Source: Rhodocytophaga rosea | GTDB taxonomy: Bacteria; Bacteroidota; Bacteroidia; Cytophagales; 172606-1 | Direction of reading: 5' to 3' | DNA length: 64,000 nucleotides | Assembly (NCBI RefSeq): GCF_010119975.1 | Contig: NZ_CP048222.1 | Coordinates: 4,792,501-4,856,500 of the forward strand | Part shown: piece by piece, positions 19,241 to 28,015 of the stretch | Layout of the letters: each line of letters opens with the position of its first letter | Position numbering within the stretch: the first letter of the stretch is position 1 | Position numbers and translations under genes: made by a program | Notes under the pieces: model-generated | Databases searched by the model: none | The model's input: the letters and a program-made list of their open reading frames with translations, nothing else | Told to the model about the DNA's origin: nothing

Positions 19241-20017
19241 CTATTTGATTTTGGAATAATCTGTAGGAGCCATATAGACAGATTCTACCTTTTCAGTTAG
19301 CGAACCATTCACTTCAGATGCTTTTTTCGCTTCTATCCAGGTAGGATCTTCCCGGAAAGCTTTAAAGGAGGCTTCCCCAGATTCTTTGCTCTTATGGGCC
19401 AGTATATAGACTAGTGTATTGGGTTCAGCGCCATCTTTACCTAGTACTTCCCAATAACCAATATTGGTCATGCCATGCTTTTTGAAAAGCTTGATCGTAT
19501 GATTGCGGAAGCGGGCATGCAGGTCTTTCAGTTTGCCGGGAGGACAAGTATAGGTACGAAGTTCAAAAGTACGGAGCTCCTTTCCTTTGGAAGGGCCAAT
19601 TTTAGGAGAATAATCTACGGCATTCATAAAAGTAGATTCTACCTTGGTTACAAGTTTGCCATTTACTTCGGAAGCTTTCTGTACTTTTTGCCATTCAGGG
19701 TCACTTCCAAAATCTTTCCATGCTTTATCACGGGCTTCTTTGCTGGGGTAGGCTAGTACATAAATCAGTTTATTATCCGGATTATCCAGTGGAACCCAGT
19801 AACCAATATTGGTCATGCCATGCTTTTCAAAAATTTTAGTGGTATGATTTCGGAAACGGGCTTGCAGGTCTTCAAGTTTGCCAGGAGCCGCATAATAAAC
19901 ACGCATTTCATAATAGCGCGAGTCATTGGCAGCCATCGCACGAAGTGCAAAAAAGGAATCTATAACGCCGGCTATTGCCAGTATAATTACAGATTTACGA
20001 AAAAGGTTAGGGTGCAT
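19241..20017 (-). CDS. Exported protein with two tandem NIPSNAP domains
   Basis: The 258-residue product has a signal peptide (ending near RAMAAND). Two copies of a roughly 105-residue module follow. Each begins with YYEMRVY/TFELRTY, continues with [30 protein letters not shown] and ends with LVYxLAxxSKE and VESxxM. This is the NIPSNAP ferredoxin-like fold, a dimeric alpha-beta barrel. The two halves are very similar, even at DNA level around TTGGTCATGCCATGCTTTT, which indicates an internal duplication. The function of bacterial NIPSNAP proteins is not established. Export to the periplasm is predicted. The gene appears monocistronic. Confidence 0.88.
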   Translation of the reverse strand: MHPNLFRKSVIILAIAGVIDSFFALRAMAANDSRYYEMRVYYAAPGKLEDLQARFRNHTTKIFEKHGMTNIGYWVPLDNPDNKLIYVLAYPSKEARDKAWKDFGSDPEWQKVQKASEVNGKLVTKVESTFMNAVDYSPKIGPSKGKELRTFELRTYTCPPGKLKDLHARFRNHTIKLFKKHGMTNIGYWEVLGKDGAEPNTLVYILAHKSKESGEASFKAFREDPTWIEAKKASEVNGSLTEKVESVYMAPTDYSKIK

Positions 20018-20267
20018 GTCGAAAAAATTATAATAAATTTATAGTTTGACTGACAATAATACAAATTAACTACTAAAATAAGGAGAATGACAGTGAATAT
20101 TTATGCAGTCTAGCCTGGGTTTTATAAAAATCGCAGAAAGGAATTATTTAAAACTATGCAGGTATAAATTAATATATTATTTTGCAGATTATGTTATCCA
20201 AGTCCTGACAGCAGGCGTTAAATAGACCTAAATCGTATTTACCACTTTCACCATACTATCATCATCC

Positions 20268-20828
20268 ATGTCAATACCAAATCCTGGCTACGACCCAAGC
20301 GAAATAAAAAAAATAAAGGAAGCATGCCGCCAGCAAAACCAGTCTTATATCCTTAATGAAGAAGAACCCCAAGGTGATGAATTTGCTCATTTCCTATTTA
20401 CAGGTACTTATGAAGGGCAGGAAGTAATTTTTGATTCGGTATTATATACCTTACGTTTGCATCACAGCAGTGTATTGTATGAAATGGCAGAAGACAAAAC
20501 AGCCGAGCAATTTCCCAATTATACCCGCTGGGATTTTGAGGAAGATGCCAATGGAGAACTTGTTCTGCCAGAAGGGCTGGATGAAGAAGCAGAAAATTTC
20601 AAAGCAGAAGTAATGGCTGAACTGGAAGATTCAGATGCTGTAAAAGTAAAAGAATACGTAAATATAGACACAGATTTCGATTATGGTGTTGCCCTGGAAG
20701 CCTGCCTGCATGTAGAAGAGGTAACGGGCGAAATTATAGAGAAATTTGTAAATGACTTTAAATCAAACAGATTAGTGCTCGATACTACATTGTATTCATT
20801 CAAACACGAAGAAGAGGAAGAAGATTAA
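20268..20828 (+). CDS. Acidic conserved hypothetical protein
   Basis: A 186-residue soluble protein, strongly acidic (ending in EEEEED) and without a signal peptide or membrane segment. It alternates predicted strands and helices, for example FAHFLFTGTYEGQEVIFDSVLYTLRLHH and the helix DEEAENFKAEVMAELEDS. I do not recognise the family by name; the composition is that of an ordinary cytoplasmic protein and codon use matches neighbours. The ATG at 20268 is the only sensible start. It stands alone, with about 250 bp of non-coding sequence upstream and 300 bp downstream, so the neighbours say nothing about its role. Confidence 0.75.
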   Translation: MSIPNPGYDPSEIKKIKEACRQQNQSYILNEEEPQGDEFAHFLFTGTYEGQEVIFDSVLYTLRLHHSSVLYEMAEDKTAEQFPNYTRWDFEEDANGELVLPEGLDEEAENFKAEVMAELEDSDAVKVKEYVNIDTDFDYGVALEACLHVEEVTGEIIEKFVNDFKSNRLVLDTTLYSFKHEEEEED

Positions 20829-21133
20829 TTTGTGATAGATAGGGTAAGGAACGCCATAAAGAATTTATATAGTTTTTATCTGTTACCTGAAATTTTTATT
20901 ATACTTTTTCGTTATCACTGAAATAATAATGAGTGTATTGCGTTCGCTGCCAATTGTTCACCTCACATCTGCTATTATACCAGCTTTATTTCTTTCATTG
21001 AATATATTTAATTCTTAACTAAAACTCACCCGGCTTGCAATAATGTATATGTATGCCAGGACTTATAAATTTGTTTGTGAATACTACTTTTGCTTATTTA
21101 CTTTCTCGTCTCATATAATTAAATTAATTTGTA
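20829..21133. other. Gene-free intergenic stretch
   Basis: About 305 bp of AT-rich sequence between the acidic protein gene and the desaturase gene. I see no open frame, strong hairpin or clear TAnnTTTG box. The desaturase promoter must lie here. Confidence 0.5.
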
Positions 21134-22273
21134 ATGACACAAAAAATCCGATTCGTAGATACCGGAAAATCTGAGTTTTTTGCTACCGTTCGAAAGCGTG
21201 TAGATGCCTATTTCAAAGAAAATAATATCTCCAAAAATGCCAATGCTGCCATGTGGGCTAAAACTACATTCTTCCTGGGCGGCCTGGTTATTATATATGC
21301 ACTTATTATTTCCAATCAATTCAGCCCGTTAGTGATGTTGGGCTTAGCTGTACTACTGGGTATGTTTGCGGCTTTTATCGGATTTAATGTATGCCATGAT
21401 GCCATTCATGGTTCATTCTCAGCCAATCCCAAAGTTAATAAAGTTTTAAGCCTGGTTTTTAACGTAATTGGTGCCAATGCCTATGTGTGGAGTATTACCC
21501 ATAATGTAGTACATCATACCTATACCAATATTCCCGGTCATGATGAAGACATTGAAGTAGCCCCTGGCCTGATCCGTCTCTCACCAGATGAAAAGGTTAC
21601 CTGGATGCAGCAATACCAGCATTTGTATGCTTTTTTACTATATGGGTTGGCTTCCCTGTCCTGGGTTTTTAGAAAAGATTTTAAAAAATTCTATCAGAAA
21701 AGAATTGGCCAGTATGACAATTCTACACATCCGAAAGGCGAAGTTTTCAATTTGTTTTTCTTCAAAGGCGTGTATTATGTGCTTTTCTTAATCATTCCGC
21801 TAATTGTGCTGGACATTACCTGGTGGCAATTCCTGATTGGTTTTGTAGCCATGCACCTGGCTGAAGGCTTGGTATTAGGACTGGTATTTCAGCTCGCACA
21901 TGTAGTAGAAGGAACAGAGTTTCCATCGCCCGATGAAGAAGGAAATATAGAAGAGGCCTGGGCTGTAGTGCAGATGCGGACTACGGCTAATTTTGCCCGT
22001 AAAAGCTGGCTGGCCAATTTTCTGTGTGGGGGCTTAAATTTTCAGATTGAACACCACCTTTTTCCCCGGATTTGCCATATTCATTATCGTCCGGTATCAG
22101 AAATTGTGAAAAAAACGGCTGAAGAATTTGGTTTGCCATATATAGAAAGCGAAACTTTTGGCGGTGCTATTGCTTCTCACTACAAAATGCTTAGAAAATT
22201 CGGAAAAGAAGCCTATCAGGAATCTATTCTTTCCAGAAAGAATGCGGCGATGGTGGCAAACTTAAATGTCTGA
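21134..22273 (+). CDS. Membrane fatty acid desaturase (front-end type)
   Basis: The 379-residue integral membrane protein has the three histidine boxes of the diiron desaturases: HDAIH (about residue 98), HNVVHH (about 131) and QIEHH (about 307). The glutamine replacing the first histidine in the third box is typical of linoleoyl-CoA/Delta-6-like front-end desaturases. Paired membrane helices occur near residues 44-85 and 210-255. No cytochrome b5 domain is fused, so electrons must come from a separate donor. The enzyme inserts a double bond into acyl chains in the membrane. The cold-shock protein gene lies about 100 bp downstream on the same strand, which is consistent with, but does not prove, a role in cold adaptation. 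Confidence 0.92.
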   Translation: MTQKIRFVDTGKSEFFATVRKRVDAYFKENNISKNANAAMWAKTTFFLGGLVIIYALIISNQFSPLVMLGLAVLLGMFAAFIGFNVCHDAIHGSFSANPKVNKVLSLVFNVIGANAYVWSITHNVVHHTYTNIPGHDEDIEVAPGLIRLSPDEKVTWMQQYQHLYAFLLYGLASLSWVFRKDFKKFYQKRIGQYDNSTHPKGEVFNLFFFKGVYYVLFLIIPLIVLDITWWQFLIGFVAMHLAEGLVLGLVFQLAHVVEGTEFPSPDEEGNIEEAWAVVQMRTTANFARKSWLANFLCGGLNFQIEHHLFPRICHIHYRPVSEIVKKTAEEFGLPYIESETFGGAIASHYKMLRKFGKEAYQESILSRKNAAMVANLNV

Positions 22274-22348
22274 ATGTGACATGCCGATAATTATTGCATT
22301 ACCAGAGTATAATAGTATCAAAACTTTTTATTTGCCAATTTATTATTC

Positions 22349-22356
22349 TATCTTTG
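22349..22356 (+). promoter_or_regulatory. -7 box of the cold-shock gene promoter
   Basis: TATCTTTG fits TAnnTTTG and lies 20 bp before the ATG at 22376. A TTTG at 22331 is closer than the usual -33 spacing, so only the -7 element is convincing. Confidence 0.5.
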
Positions 22357-22375
22357 CGGCTCACAATTTTATACA

Positions 22376-22567
22376 ATGCAAAAAGGAATAGTAAAATTTT
22401 TTAATGAGACGAAAGGGTTCGGATTCATTAAGTCAACAAGTTCTAATCAGGACATTTTTGTACACGTTTCAGGTCTGATCGACGAGATTCGTGAAAATGA
22501 TGAAGTAACTTTCGAAGTACAAGAAGGCAGAAAAGGTTTAAACGCTATTAATGTTAAAATAGCTTAA
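22376..22567 (+). CDS. Cold-shock domain protein
   Basis: The 63-residue protein is a single cold-shock domain. It begins MQKGIVKFFNETKGFGFI, which contains RNP1 (KGFGFI), and continues with RNP2 (DIFVH) and the final GLNAINVKI strand. These single-stranded nucleic-acid-binding proteins act as RNA chaperones and as transcription antiterminators. The length is that of the standard family. It has its own -7 box and a strong intrinsic terminator, so it is a single-gene unit. Confidence 0.95.
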   Translation: MQKGIVKFFNETKGFGFIKSTSSNQDIFVHVSGLIDEIRENDEVTFEVQEGRKGLNAINVKIA

Positions 22568-22588
22568 TCATACATCCTGATTCTTTAC

Positions 22589-22612
22589 AAAGCCCCGGAA
22601 TGGGGCTTTTTT
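22589..22612 (+). terminator. Intrinsic terminator of the cold-shock gene
   Basis: AAAGCCCC (22589-22596) pairs with GGGGCTTT (22602-22609) around a 5-nt loop, followed by a T-run to 22612. It lies 21 bp after the stop codon. Confidence 0.92.
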
Positions 22613-22683
22613 GTTTTCAGGCTGTAGGTGATATACATTTAATTTTGCTTTTTTTCTTATAAATTAAACTCTTTTCAGAAATA

Positions 22684-22715
22684 TTTGAATAAAGTTGCAA
22701 TAACGATTAATTTTG
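22684..22715 (+). promoter_or_regulatory. Promoter of the pyruvate dehydrogenase E2 gene
   Basis: TTTG at 22684-22687 and TAATTTTG at 22708-22715 match the Bacteroidetes -33 and -7 elements with a 20-nt spacer. The ATG at 22742 follows after 26 bp. Confidence 0.7.
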
Positions 22716-22741
22716 ACAGACAAAAATAGTAAAGAACAGAT

Positions 22742-24493
22742 ATGGCTGAAGTTATTAGAATGCCCAAAATGAGTGATACCATGACAGAGGGTGTCATAGC
22801 CGCCTGGCATAAAAAAGTAGGAGACACGGTGAAGTCTGGAGACGTGCTGGCAGAAGTAGAAACCGATAAAGCTACCATGGAGCTGGAATCCTATGAAGAT
22901 GGTACCCTTTTGTATATAGGTCCAAAAGAAAAAGAATCTGTTCCGGTGGATGGCATTCTGGCAGTGATTGGGCAAAAAGGGGAAAGTTATGAAAACCTGC
23001 TGAATGGCAACTCAGACAATGGAAGTAAGGCAGAAGCCTCTAAACCAGCAGAACCTGCTAAAGCAGAGCCTGTGAAAGAAGAACTGAAAGCCAAACCAGC
23101 GGCTCCCGCTACACCTGCTGCCAACGTGAAAGCTAATGTGATCCGGATGCCCAAAATGAGTGATACCATGACTGAAGGCACCATTGTGGCCTGGCATAAA
23201 AAAGTAGGAGACACGGTGAAATCCGGAGATTTACTGGCAGAAGTAGAAACTGACAAGGCCACCATGGAGCTGGAATCCTATGAAGATGGTACCCTTTTGT
23301 ATATGGGTGTTCAGCAGGGAGAGTCGGTAATTGTAGATGGAATTCTAGCGATTGTAGGTGAAAAAGATGCCGATTACAAAGCTTTACTCCAGCAACCCAA
23401 GCCTGGGGAAATTACAGATTCAGATAAAGAAGTTGAAAAGATCAAACAGGAAACCACTACGGCTGGCCCTAAAGTAGAAGGAAGCAATGTAGCACCTAAT
23501 AACAATAAAGCACCCGGTGCTCCTGTGAGTGAAACCAAATCAACTGTTCCGGCAGGTGGAAACCAGAGTGCTGCAGTTGTTGAAGAAAATGGAGCAGAGG
23601 ACGACCGGGTTAAAATTTCACCTCTGGCCAAAAGATTAGCCAAAGAAAGAGGAATTGATATTAGGCAGGTAAAAGGTTCGGCTGAGAATGGAAGGATTGT
23701 AAAGAAAGATATTGAATCATTTGTGCCAGCGGCTAAACCAGCTCCGGCTCAGGAAAAAGCACCAGCTAAACCTGCTGAAAAACCAGTATCTATTCCTGCA
23801 GTAGTAGGGGAAGAGAAATTTGAAGAAGTGGCTGTTTCGCAGATGCGTAAAACCATCGCCCGCCGCCTGGCAGAAAGCAAGTTTACAGCCCCTCACTTCT
23901 ACCTCACCATGGAGATCGACATGGATAAAGCAGTAGAAGCCCGTCAGAGTATGAACGAATATTCACCAGTGAAGATTTCTTTTAATGATATGGTGCTGAA
24001 AGCTGCGGCAGCAGCCTTACGCAAACATCCTAAAATTAATTCTTCCTGGCGTGGAGATAAGATCCGCTATAACCAGCATATCCATATTGGGGTAGCAGTC
24101 GCTATAGAGGAAGGATTGCTTGTGCCTGTAGTGCGCTTTGCAGATAACAAATCTCTTTCTCAGATTGCAGCCGAAGTGAAAGACCTGGGAGGCAGAGCGA
24201 AAAACCGTCAGTTGCAGCCGTCAGAATGGGAAGGAAATACATTTACTATTTCTAACCTGGGTATGTTTGGAATAGAAGAATTTACAGCAATTATTAATTC
24301 TCCCGAAGCGTGTATTCTGGCAGTAGGCGGCATTAAACAAACACCTGTAGTGAAAAATGGAGAGATTAAGATAGGAAATGTAATGAAAGTAACTCTTTCC
24401 TGCGATCACAGAGTGGTAGATGGAGCAACCGGAGCTGCTTTCCTCCAGACCCTAAAAGGCTTGCTGGAAGACCCTGTAAGAATACTGGTATAG
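22742..24493 (+). CDS. Pyruvate dehydrogenase E2 (dihydrolipoyl acetyltransferase) with two lipoyl domains
   Basis: The 583-residue protein has two lipoyl domains (about 1-78 and 132-210), each with the lipoylation lysine in ETDKATMELESYEDG. Alanine/proline-rich linkers, a peripheral-subunit-binding domain (SPLAKRLAKERGIDIRQVKG, about 292-328) and a C-terminal catalytic domain with active-site DHRVVDG follow. The catalytic domain begins near QMRKTIARRLAESK. It transfers acetyl groups from E1 to CoA in the pyruvate dehydrogenase complex in the cytoplasm. No E1 or E3 gene is adjacent. The two lipoyl segments are nearly identical in DNA over long blocks, which suggests recent duplication or gene conversion. 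Other 2-oxo acid complexes are possible, but the double lipoyl layout favours pyruvate dehydrogenase. Confidence 0.92.
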   Translation: MAEVIRMPKMSDTMTEGVIAAWHKKVGDTVKSGDVLAEVETDKATMELESYEDGTLLYIGPKEKESVPVDGILAVIGQKGESYENLLNGNSDNGSKAEASKPAEPAKAEPVKEELKAKPAAPATPAANVKANVIRMPKMSDTMTEGTIVAWHKKVGDTVKSGDLLAEVETDKATMELESYEDGTLLYMGVQQGESVIVDGILAIVGEKDADYKALLQQPKPGEITDSDKEVEKIKQETTTAGPKVEGSNVAPNNNKAPGAPVSETKSTVPAGGNQSAAVVEENGAEDDRVKISPLAKRLAKERGIDIRQVKGSAENGRIVKKDIESFVPAAKPAPAQEKAPAKPAEKPVSIPAVVGEEKFEEVAVSQMRKTIARRLAESKFTAPHFYLTMEIDMDKAVEARQSMNEYSPVKISFNDMVLKAAAAALRKHPKINSSWRGDKIRYNQHIHIGVAVAIEEGLLVPVVRFADNKSLSQIAAEVKDLGGRAKNRQLQPSEWEGNTFTISNLGMFGIEEFTAIINSPEACILAVGGIKQTPVVKNGEIKIGNVMKVTLSCDHRVVDGATGAAFLQTLKGLLEDPVRILV

Positions 24494-24505
24494 TTATAAA
24501 TGAGC

Positions 24506-24554
24506 GATTGAGTGAATGAGTCAGTATTTATAAATTGCGCTCATTCACTCAATC
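24506..24554. terminator. 15-bp inverted repeat between convergent genes
   Basis: GATTGAGTGAATGAG (24506-24520) is the exact reverse complement of 24540-24554, with a 19-nt spacer. It lies between the E2 gene (+) and the YbjN-like gene (-) and may stop transcription in both directions, though it lacks a T-run. Confidence 0.55.
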
Positions 24555-24568
24555 ATTCATTCATTCGC

Positions 24569-25000
24569 TTAAACTACTGGCGCTGTGCCGGCATGGTATT
24601 TTTTAAGAAGAATATCATCGTAATCATCAGCATAGTTTCCGATGCGGTTGAGCATGGCCATCGCTTCGCCTTCGCTGAAGTTATCTAGTTCACGAACGGT
24701 TTTAATATAAACCCAGTTTTCAAACACAGTCATACCTACTCCATATAATTTATGGTTAATTTCTAAGATTTCTCTGTAGAAGGCTTCTTTATTAAATTTA
24801 GGAATCTCAACTACCGGAGCCATTGCCTGAAAATAGCCATATGCTTCACCTTCCTGCTGCCACACATCAATCCATACTTTGGCTGAACCTTTTTTCAAAT
24901 CCCATTGTCCTGGTTTTTCACCCCGGCAGGTTGCCGGATCAGCACCCAGATTGCGGATGCAGTTTTCAATCATCTGATAGTAGTAGTCAATTTTTTCCAT
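24569..25000 (-). CDS. YbjN-domain protein
   Basis: The 143-residue cytoplasmic protein fits the YbjN / type III secretion chaperone-like fold. It has an N-terminal helix (EKIDYYYQMIENCIRNLG), a strand block (KKGSAKVWIDVWQQEG, GYFQAMAPVVEIP), a helix FYREILEINHKLYGVGMTVFENWVYI and a closing long helix. The family is common in Bacteroidota and has no established enzyme activity; chaperone-like or regulatory roles are proposed. It is transcribed away from hslV, sharing the 150-bp upstream space with it. A convergent inverted repeat ends it. Confidence 0.75.
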   Translation of the reverse strand: MEKIDYYYQMIENCIRNLGADPATCRGEKPGQWDLKKGSAKVWIDVWQQEGEAYGYFQAMAPVVEIPKFNKEAFYREILEINHKLYGVGMTVFENWVYIKTVRELDNFSEGEAMAMLNRIGNYADDYDDILLKKYHAGTAPVV

Positions 25001-25155
25001 AGATTAACACTTTATTAGTATACAGTTTATTTAAAATAGGGGAAATAAAGTAACATTACCAAAAAGGGTCAGATGAATAATTTACTAATTTTATCAATTT
25101 GATGTAATTTATCAGGCCCGTTCAAACGGTTTTTTTAACGTAATTGAAATTTTAT

Positions 25156-25692
25156 ATGAATAAGATACATGCCACCACCGTACTTGCCGTACTCCATAAT
25201 GGGGAAGTAGCCATAGGAGCCGATGGGCAAGCTACCATTGGAAATACAGTTGCCAAAAGCAATGTAAAGAAAATCAGGAAGTTACTAGATGGTAAGATTC
25301 TGACTGGTTTTGCAGGCTCTACTGCTGATGCCTTTTCTTTGCTGGAACGCTTTGAAGAAAAGCTAACAGCGTATGGAGGTAATATGAAACGCGCAGCTAT
25401 CGAACTTGCCAAGGACTGGCGCACGGATAGATATTTGCGCAGACTGGAAGCTATGCTCATTGCAGCAAGTAAAGATGAGATCCTGGTTATTTCGGGTACT
25501 GGTGATGTACTGGAGCCGGATAATCAAATTGCTGCTATTGGTTCGGGTGGCATGTATGCCCAATCGGCTGCTCTGGCGCTAAAAAAACATGCACCTCAAC
25601 TTTCAGCGGAAGAGATGGTGCGGGAAGGTTTGCATATTGCTGCCGATGTATGTATTTACACCAACCACAACCTGGTTATTGAAAAACTCTAA
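25156..25692 (+). CDS. hslV: ATP-dependent protease subunit HslV
   Basis: The 178-residue protein is the proteasome-like peptidase of the HslUV complex. After a short propeptide (MNKIHA) the catalytic threonine pair begins the mature chain (TTVLAV). [33 protein letters not shown] and [14 protein letters not shown] match the family closely, and the length is standard. A TTG four codons upstream (25144) would extend the frame, but the ATG at 25156 places the threonines as in known HslV. The ATPase partner HslU is not encoded in this window, so in this organism hslV is separated from hslU or acts with another unfoldase. Confidence 0.95.
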   Translation: MNKIHATTVLAVLHNGEVAIGADGQATIGNTVAKSNVKKIRKLLDGKILTGFAGSTADAFSLLERFEEKLTAYGGNMKRAAIELAKDWRTDRYLRRLEAMLIAASKDEILVISGTGDVLEPDNQIAAIGSGGMYAQSAALALKKHAPQLSAEEMVREGLHIAADVCIYTNHNLVIEKL

Positions 25693-25740
25693 TACCCTAT
25701 TTGCATTTTCTAAATATGCTTATAGTGAGAGAATACTACC

Positions 25741-25785
25741 ATAAAAATAAAGCCCTGCACTTATAATGTAGGGCTTTATTTTTAT
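25741..25785. terminator. Bidirectional terminator between hslV and the FKBP gene
   Basis: A perfect 16-bp repeat (25741-25756 with 25770-25785, core AAAGCCCT/AGGGCTTT), extendable by three inner pairs, has A-rich and T-rich outer arms. Both strands therefore give a stem followed by Ts. It serves convergent genes. Confidence 0.88.
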
Positions 25786-25799
25786 GAATTGAGGGATAA

Positions 25800-26498
25800 T
25801 TATTTATTAGGATTACCGATACCTAGCAATTCCATTTCGAATATTAATGCAGAATTAGGGCCAATATCAGCACCAGCGCCTCTTTCACCATAGGCTAGTT
25901 CTGCAGGAATATACAATTCCCACTTAGAACCTACTTTCATCATTTGGAGAGCTTCTGTCCATCCGGGAATCAACTGGTTTGCCGGGTATACCAGGGGTTG
26001 TTTACCTACAGAAGTGTCGAATACTTTTCCATCCAGGGTTTTACCAGTATAATTTGCTACTATAGTATCAGTAGCTGCAGGAGATGGGCCGGTACCATCT
26101 TTTAATACTTTATACTGCAAACCGCTGGCGGTGGTTTTTACTCCTTCTTTGCTTTTATTCTTAGCCAGAAAATCTTGTCCTTCTTTCAGGTTTTTATCAG
26201 CCTTTTTCACAGACAAGTTCTGGAAATAATTTTGTAATAACTGGTTGGCTTGGGCAGGGTTTACTTTCAGCGAGTCATTGCTGAATACGTCCTGAATGGC
26301 TTGTACAAACACCTCAGCATTGATGGTATCCATTCCTTGGCCTTTGATGCTTTGGCCGATACTTACACCTAAACTATAGCTGACGGTATCTATTTCTGAT
26401 TTTAAAGAGATGTCTTTGTTCATACTTTTCTGAAGATTGCAGGAAGCTAATGCGCTTAAGCTAACTCCTGCAAAGATGGCTAATTGTTTAACGTTCAT
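25800..26498 (-). CDS. FKBP-type peptidyl-prolyl isomerase lipoprotein
   Basis: The 232-residue protein begins with a lipoprotein signal (lipobox LASC, cysteine near residue 20). A helical FKBP_N dimerisation region (about 30-110) is followed by a C-terminal FKBP domain (about 125-230). The FKBP part shows ATDTIVANYTGKTLDGKVFD, a strand WTEALQMMKVGSKWELYIPA, YGERGAG and the ending LIFEMELLGI, including the active-site aromatic residues expected. It should be a membrane-anchored periplasmic folding catalyst of the Mip/FkpA type. It has a clear promoter at 26522-26550 and a strong terminator, so it is a single-gene unit. Confidence 0.93.
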   Translation of the reverse strand: MNVKQLAIFAGVSLSALASCNLQKSMNKDISLKSEIDTVSYSLGVSIGQSIKGQGMDTINAEVFVQAIQDVFSNDSLKVNPAQANQLLQNYFQNLSVKKADKNLKEGQDFLAKNKSKEGVKTTASGLQYKVLKDGTGPSPAATDTIVANYTGKTLDGKVFDTSVGKQPLVYPANQLIPGWTEALQMMKVGSKWELYIPAELAYGERGAGADIGPNSALIFEMELLGIGNPNK

Positions 26499-26521
26499 TC
26501 GGATATTAATTTTTTGAAGCG

Positions 26522-26550
26522 CAAAATTACGCTTTTTATTTGATTCTCAA
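26522..26550 (-). promoter_or_regulatory. Promoter of the FKBP lipoprotein gene
   Basis: On the minus strand, TTG (26550-26548) and TAATTTTG (26529-26522) match the -33 and -7 elements with an 18-nt spacer, 24 bp ahead of the ATG at 26498. Confidence 0.75.
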
Positions 26551-26648
26551 CCTCCAATGAGAAATATTATAGCAATGCTGCCGGAGAGAAATAAACGGGA
26601 AATAGTAGAGATAATTATTTATAAACAGAACAGTAGAGGAAGAAAACT

Positions 26649-28013
26649 TTATGCCATAGGAAACAAAACAGTTATTGTAGTTCCATCGTCTATTCTGGAT
26701 TCAATATCTAATTTGCCTTTATGTAATTTTATTATTTTATCTGTCAGGGAAAGGCCAAGGCCATGTCCTTTAATATTTGAAGAATTATCGGCTCTGTAGA
26801 AGGGCTCACGTACATGACTCAATTCTTCCTTCGAAATTCCTATTCCTTTGTCAATGATTTTTATTTTCAAGTAACCTGGTTCTTCACCTAACCTTACGGT
26901 TGCTGGTAATCCATTGGAAAATTTACAGGCATTATCTATCAGGTTGATCAGCGCAGATTTTAAGAGGGTTTCACTTCCTACAATCGTAAGCTTTTCTTCG
27001 TCCTCTGCGAGCAGGTCATATTCAAAAGAAATCTGATAATGATGCTTTATTTCAGTGAGCGCTTCAATTGACTCTATCAGTAATTCATCCAGCCGTAAGG
27101 GATTAACAGTGATTTTTTTGTTTTCAAGATCCATTTGCGCCAGTTCAAGCAGATCATTGGATAATTTACTCAGGCCGTTCACATCTTCTAATATAGATTG
27201 TAGCACTTTTTCATACTCTTCCCCTTTTCTTTCCTTTAATAAAGCTACCTGAATCTGGCTTGTAACTGAAGTAAGAGGCGTTCTCAACTCATGGGATGCA
27301 TTGGCAACAAAATTTTTCTGTATATGAAAAGCCGTTTCTAAGCGTTCCAGCATTTTATTGAAGATAATAGCAAGATTAGCAATCTCATCTCTGCGGTTTC
27401 CTTCCCCCAGACGGGCATGCAGATTACTGGCTGAAATATTATTTACATCTGTTACAATTTTTGAAATAGGCTTCAATGCCTGGCTGGCAAAAAGCCATCC
27501 GGCTGCTATGGTAATGGCTACACTTATAAAAAAAACGAACACCAGCACATATTGGAGATTTCTTAATTTACTTAATCCAAAGGTATCGGTGGCAGAAGCA
27601 ACTACTATGTATCTTTTATATTTTCCAGGATACAATAATCCAATTACTTCTTTTTTTGCTTCCCTATAGTATATTTCATTATCTAACCGTATCTGATTTA
27701 GTAAAGCCACCGGAATTGAATCGCCATTTTCCTCTTTGCTATTGTAAATTTCTTCGTTCAGATAATTATAAATGATTACTTTCTCTTCCGGCAGAGAAAT
27801 GGTGTTTCTGTTGATCACTTTCAGCAATGTATTATCCACTTCGTCTACGTCGATAAGAAGCTTAGCTATATTCAATGCTTTATCTTTCAGCCTGGAGCTA
27901 AACTCGTTTTTTCTGTATTGTGCGGATGAGAAGTAAACAGCCAGAGAAAACATTAACAGAATGGAGGCAACAATGAGGGCAAACTGGATGGCTAATTTCC
28001 TTTTTATATTCAT
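26649..28013 (-). CDS. Two-component sensor histidine kinase
   Basis: The 454-residue membrane kinase has two transmembrane helices (about 8-29 and 152-175) around a periplasmic sensor of about 120 residues. A HAMP domain, a HisKA domain with the phospho-acceptor in ASHELRTPLTS, and a HATPase domain with LIDNACKFS, DKGIGI and GHGLGLSL follow. Its architecture is that of CusS/RprX-like kinases. The gene lies 2 bp after the OmpR-type regulator gene and is cotranscribed with it. Input signal is unknown. The regulator probably controls the divergent coiled-coil gene through the repeat array at 28802-28867 (inference). Confidence 0.92.
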   Translation of the reverse strand: MNIKRKLAIQFALIVASILLMFSLAVYFSSAQYRKNEFSSRLKDKALNIAKLLIDVDEVDNTLLKVINRNTISLPEEKVIIYNYLNEEIYNSKEENGDSIPVALLNQIRLDNEIYYREAKKEVIGLLYPGKYKRYIVVASATDTFGLSKLRNLQYVLVFVFFISVAITIAAGWLFASQALKPISKIVTDVNNISASNLHARLGEGNRRDEIANLAIIFNKMLERLETAFHIQKNFVANASHELRTPLTSVTSQIQVALLKERKGEEYEKVLQSILEDVNGLSKLSNDLLELAQMDLENKKITVNPLRLDELLIESIEALTEIKHHYQISFEYDLLAEDEEKLTIVGSETLLKSALINLIDNACKFSNGLPATVRLGEEPGYLKIKIIDKGIGISKEELSHVREPFYRADNSSNIKGHGLGLSLTDKIIKLHKGKLDIESRIDDGTTITVLFPMA

Positions 28014-28015
28014 GC

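Noticed and set aside
24540-24568. ATTC-type tetranucleotide repeats (tcattcattcattc) as a phase-variable tract
   Set aside because: The tract is short, lies between stop codons and forms one arm of a terminator-like inverted repeat, so it affects no coding region.
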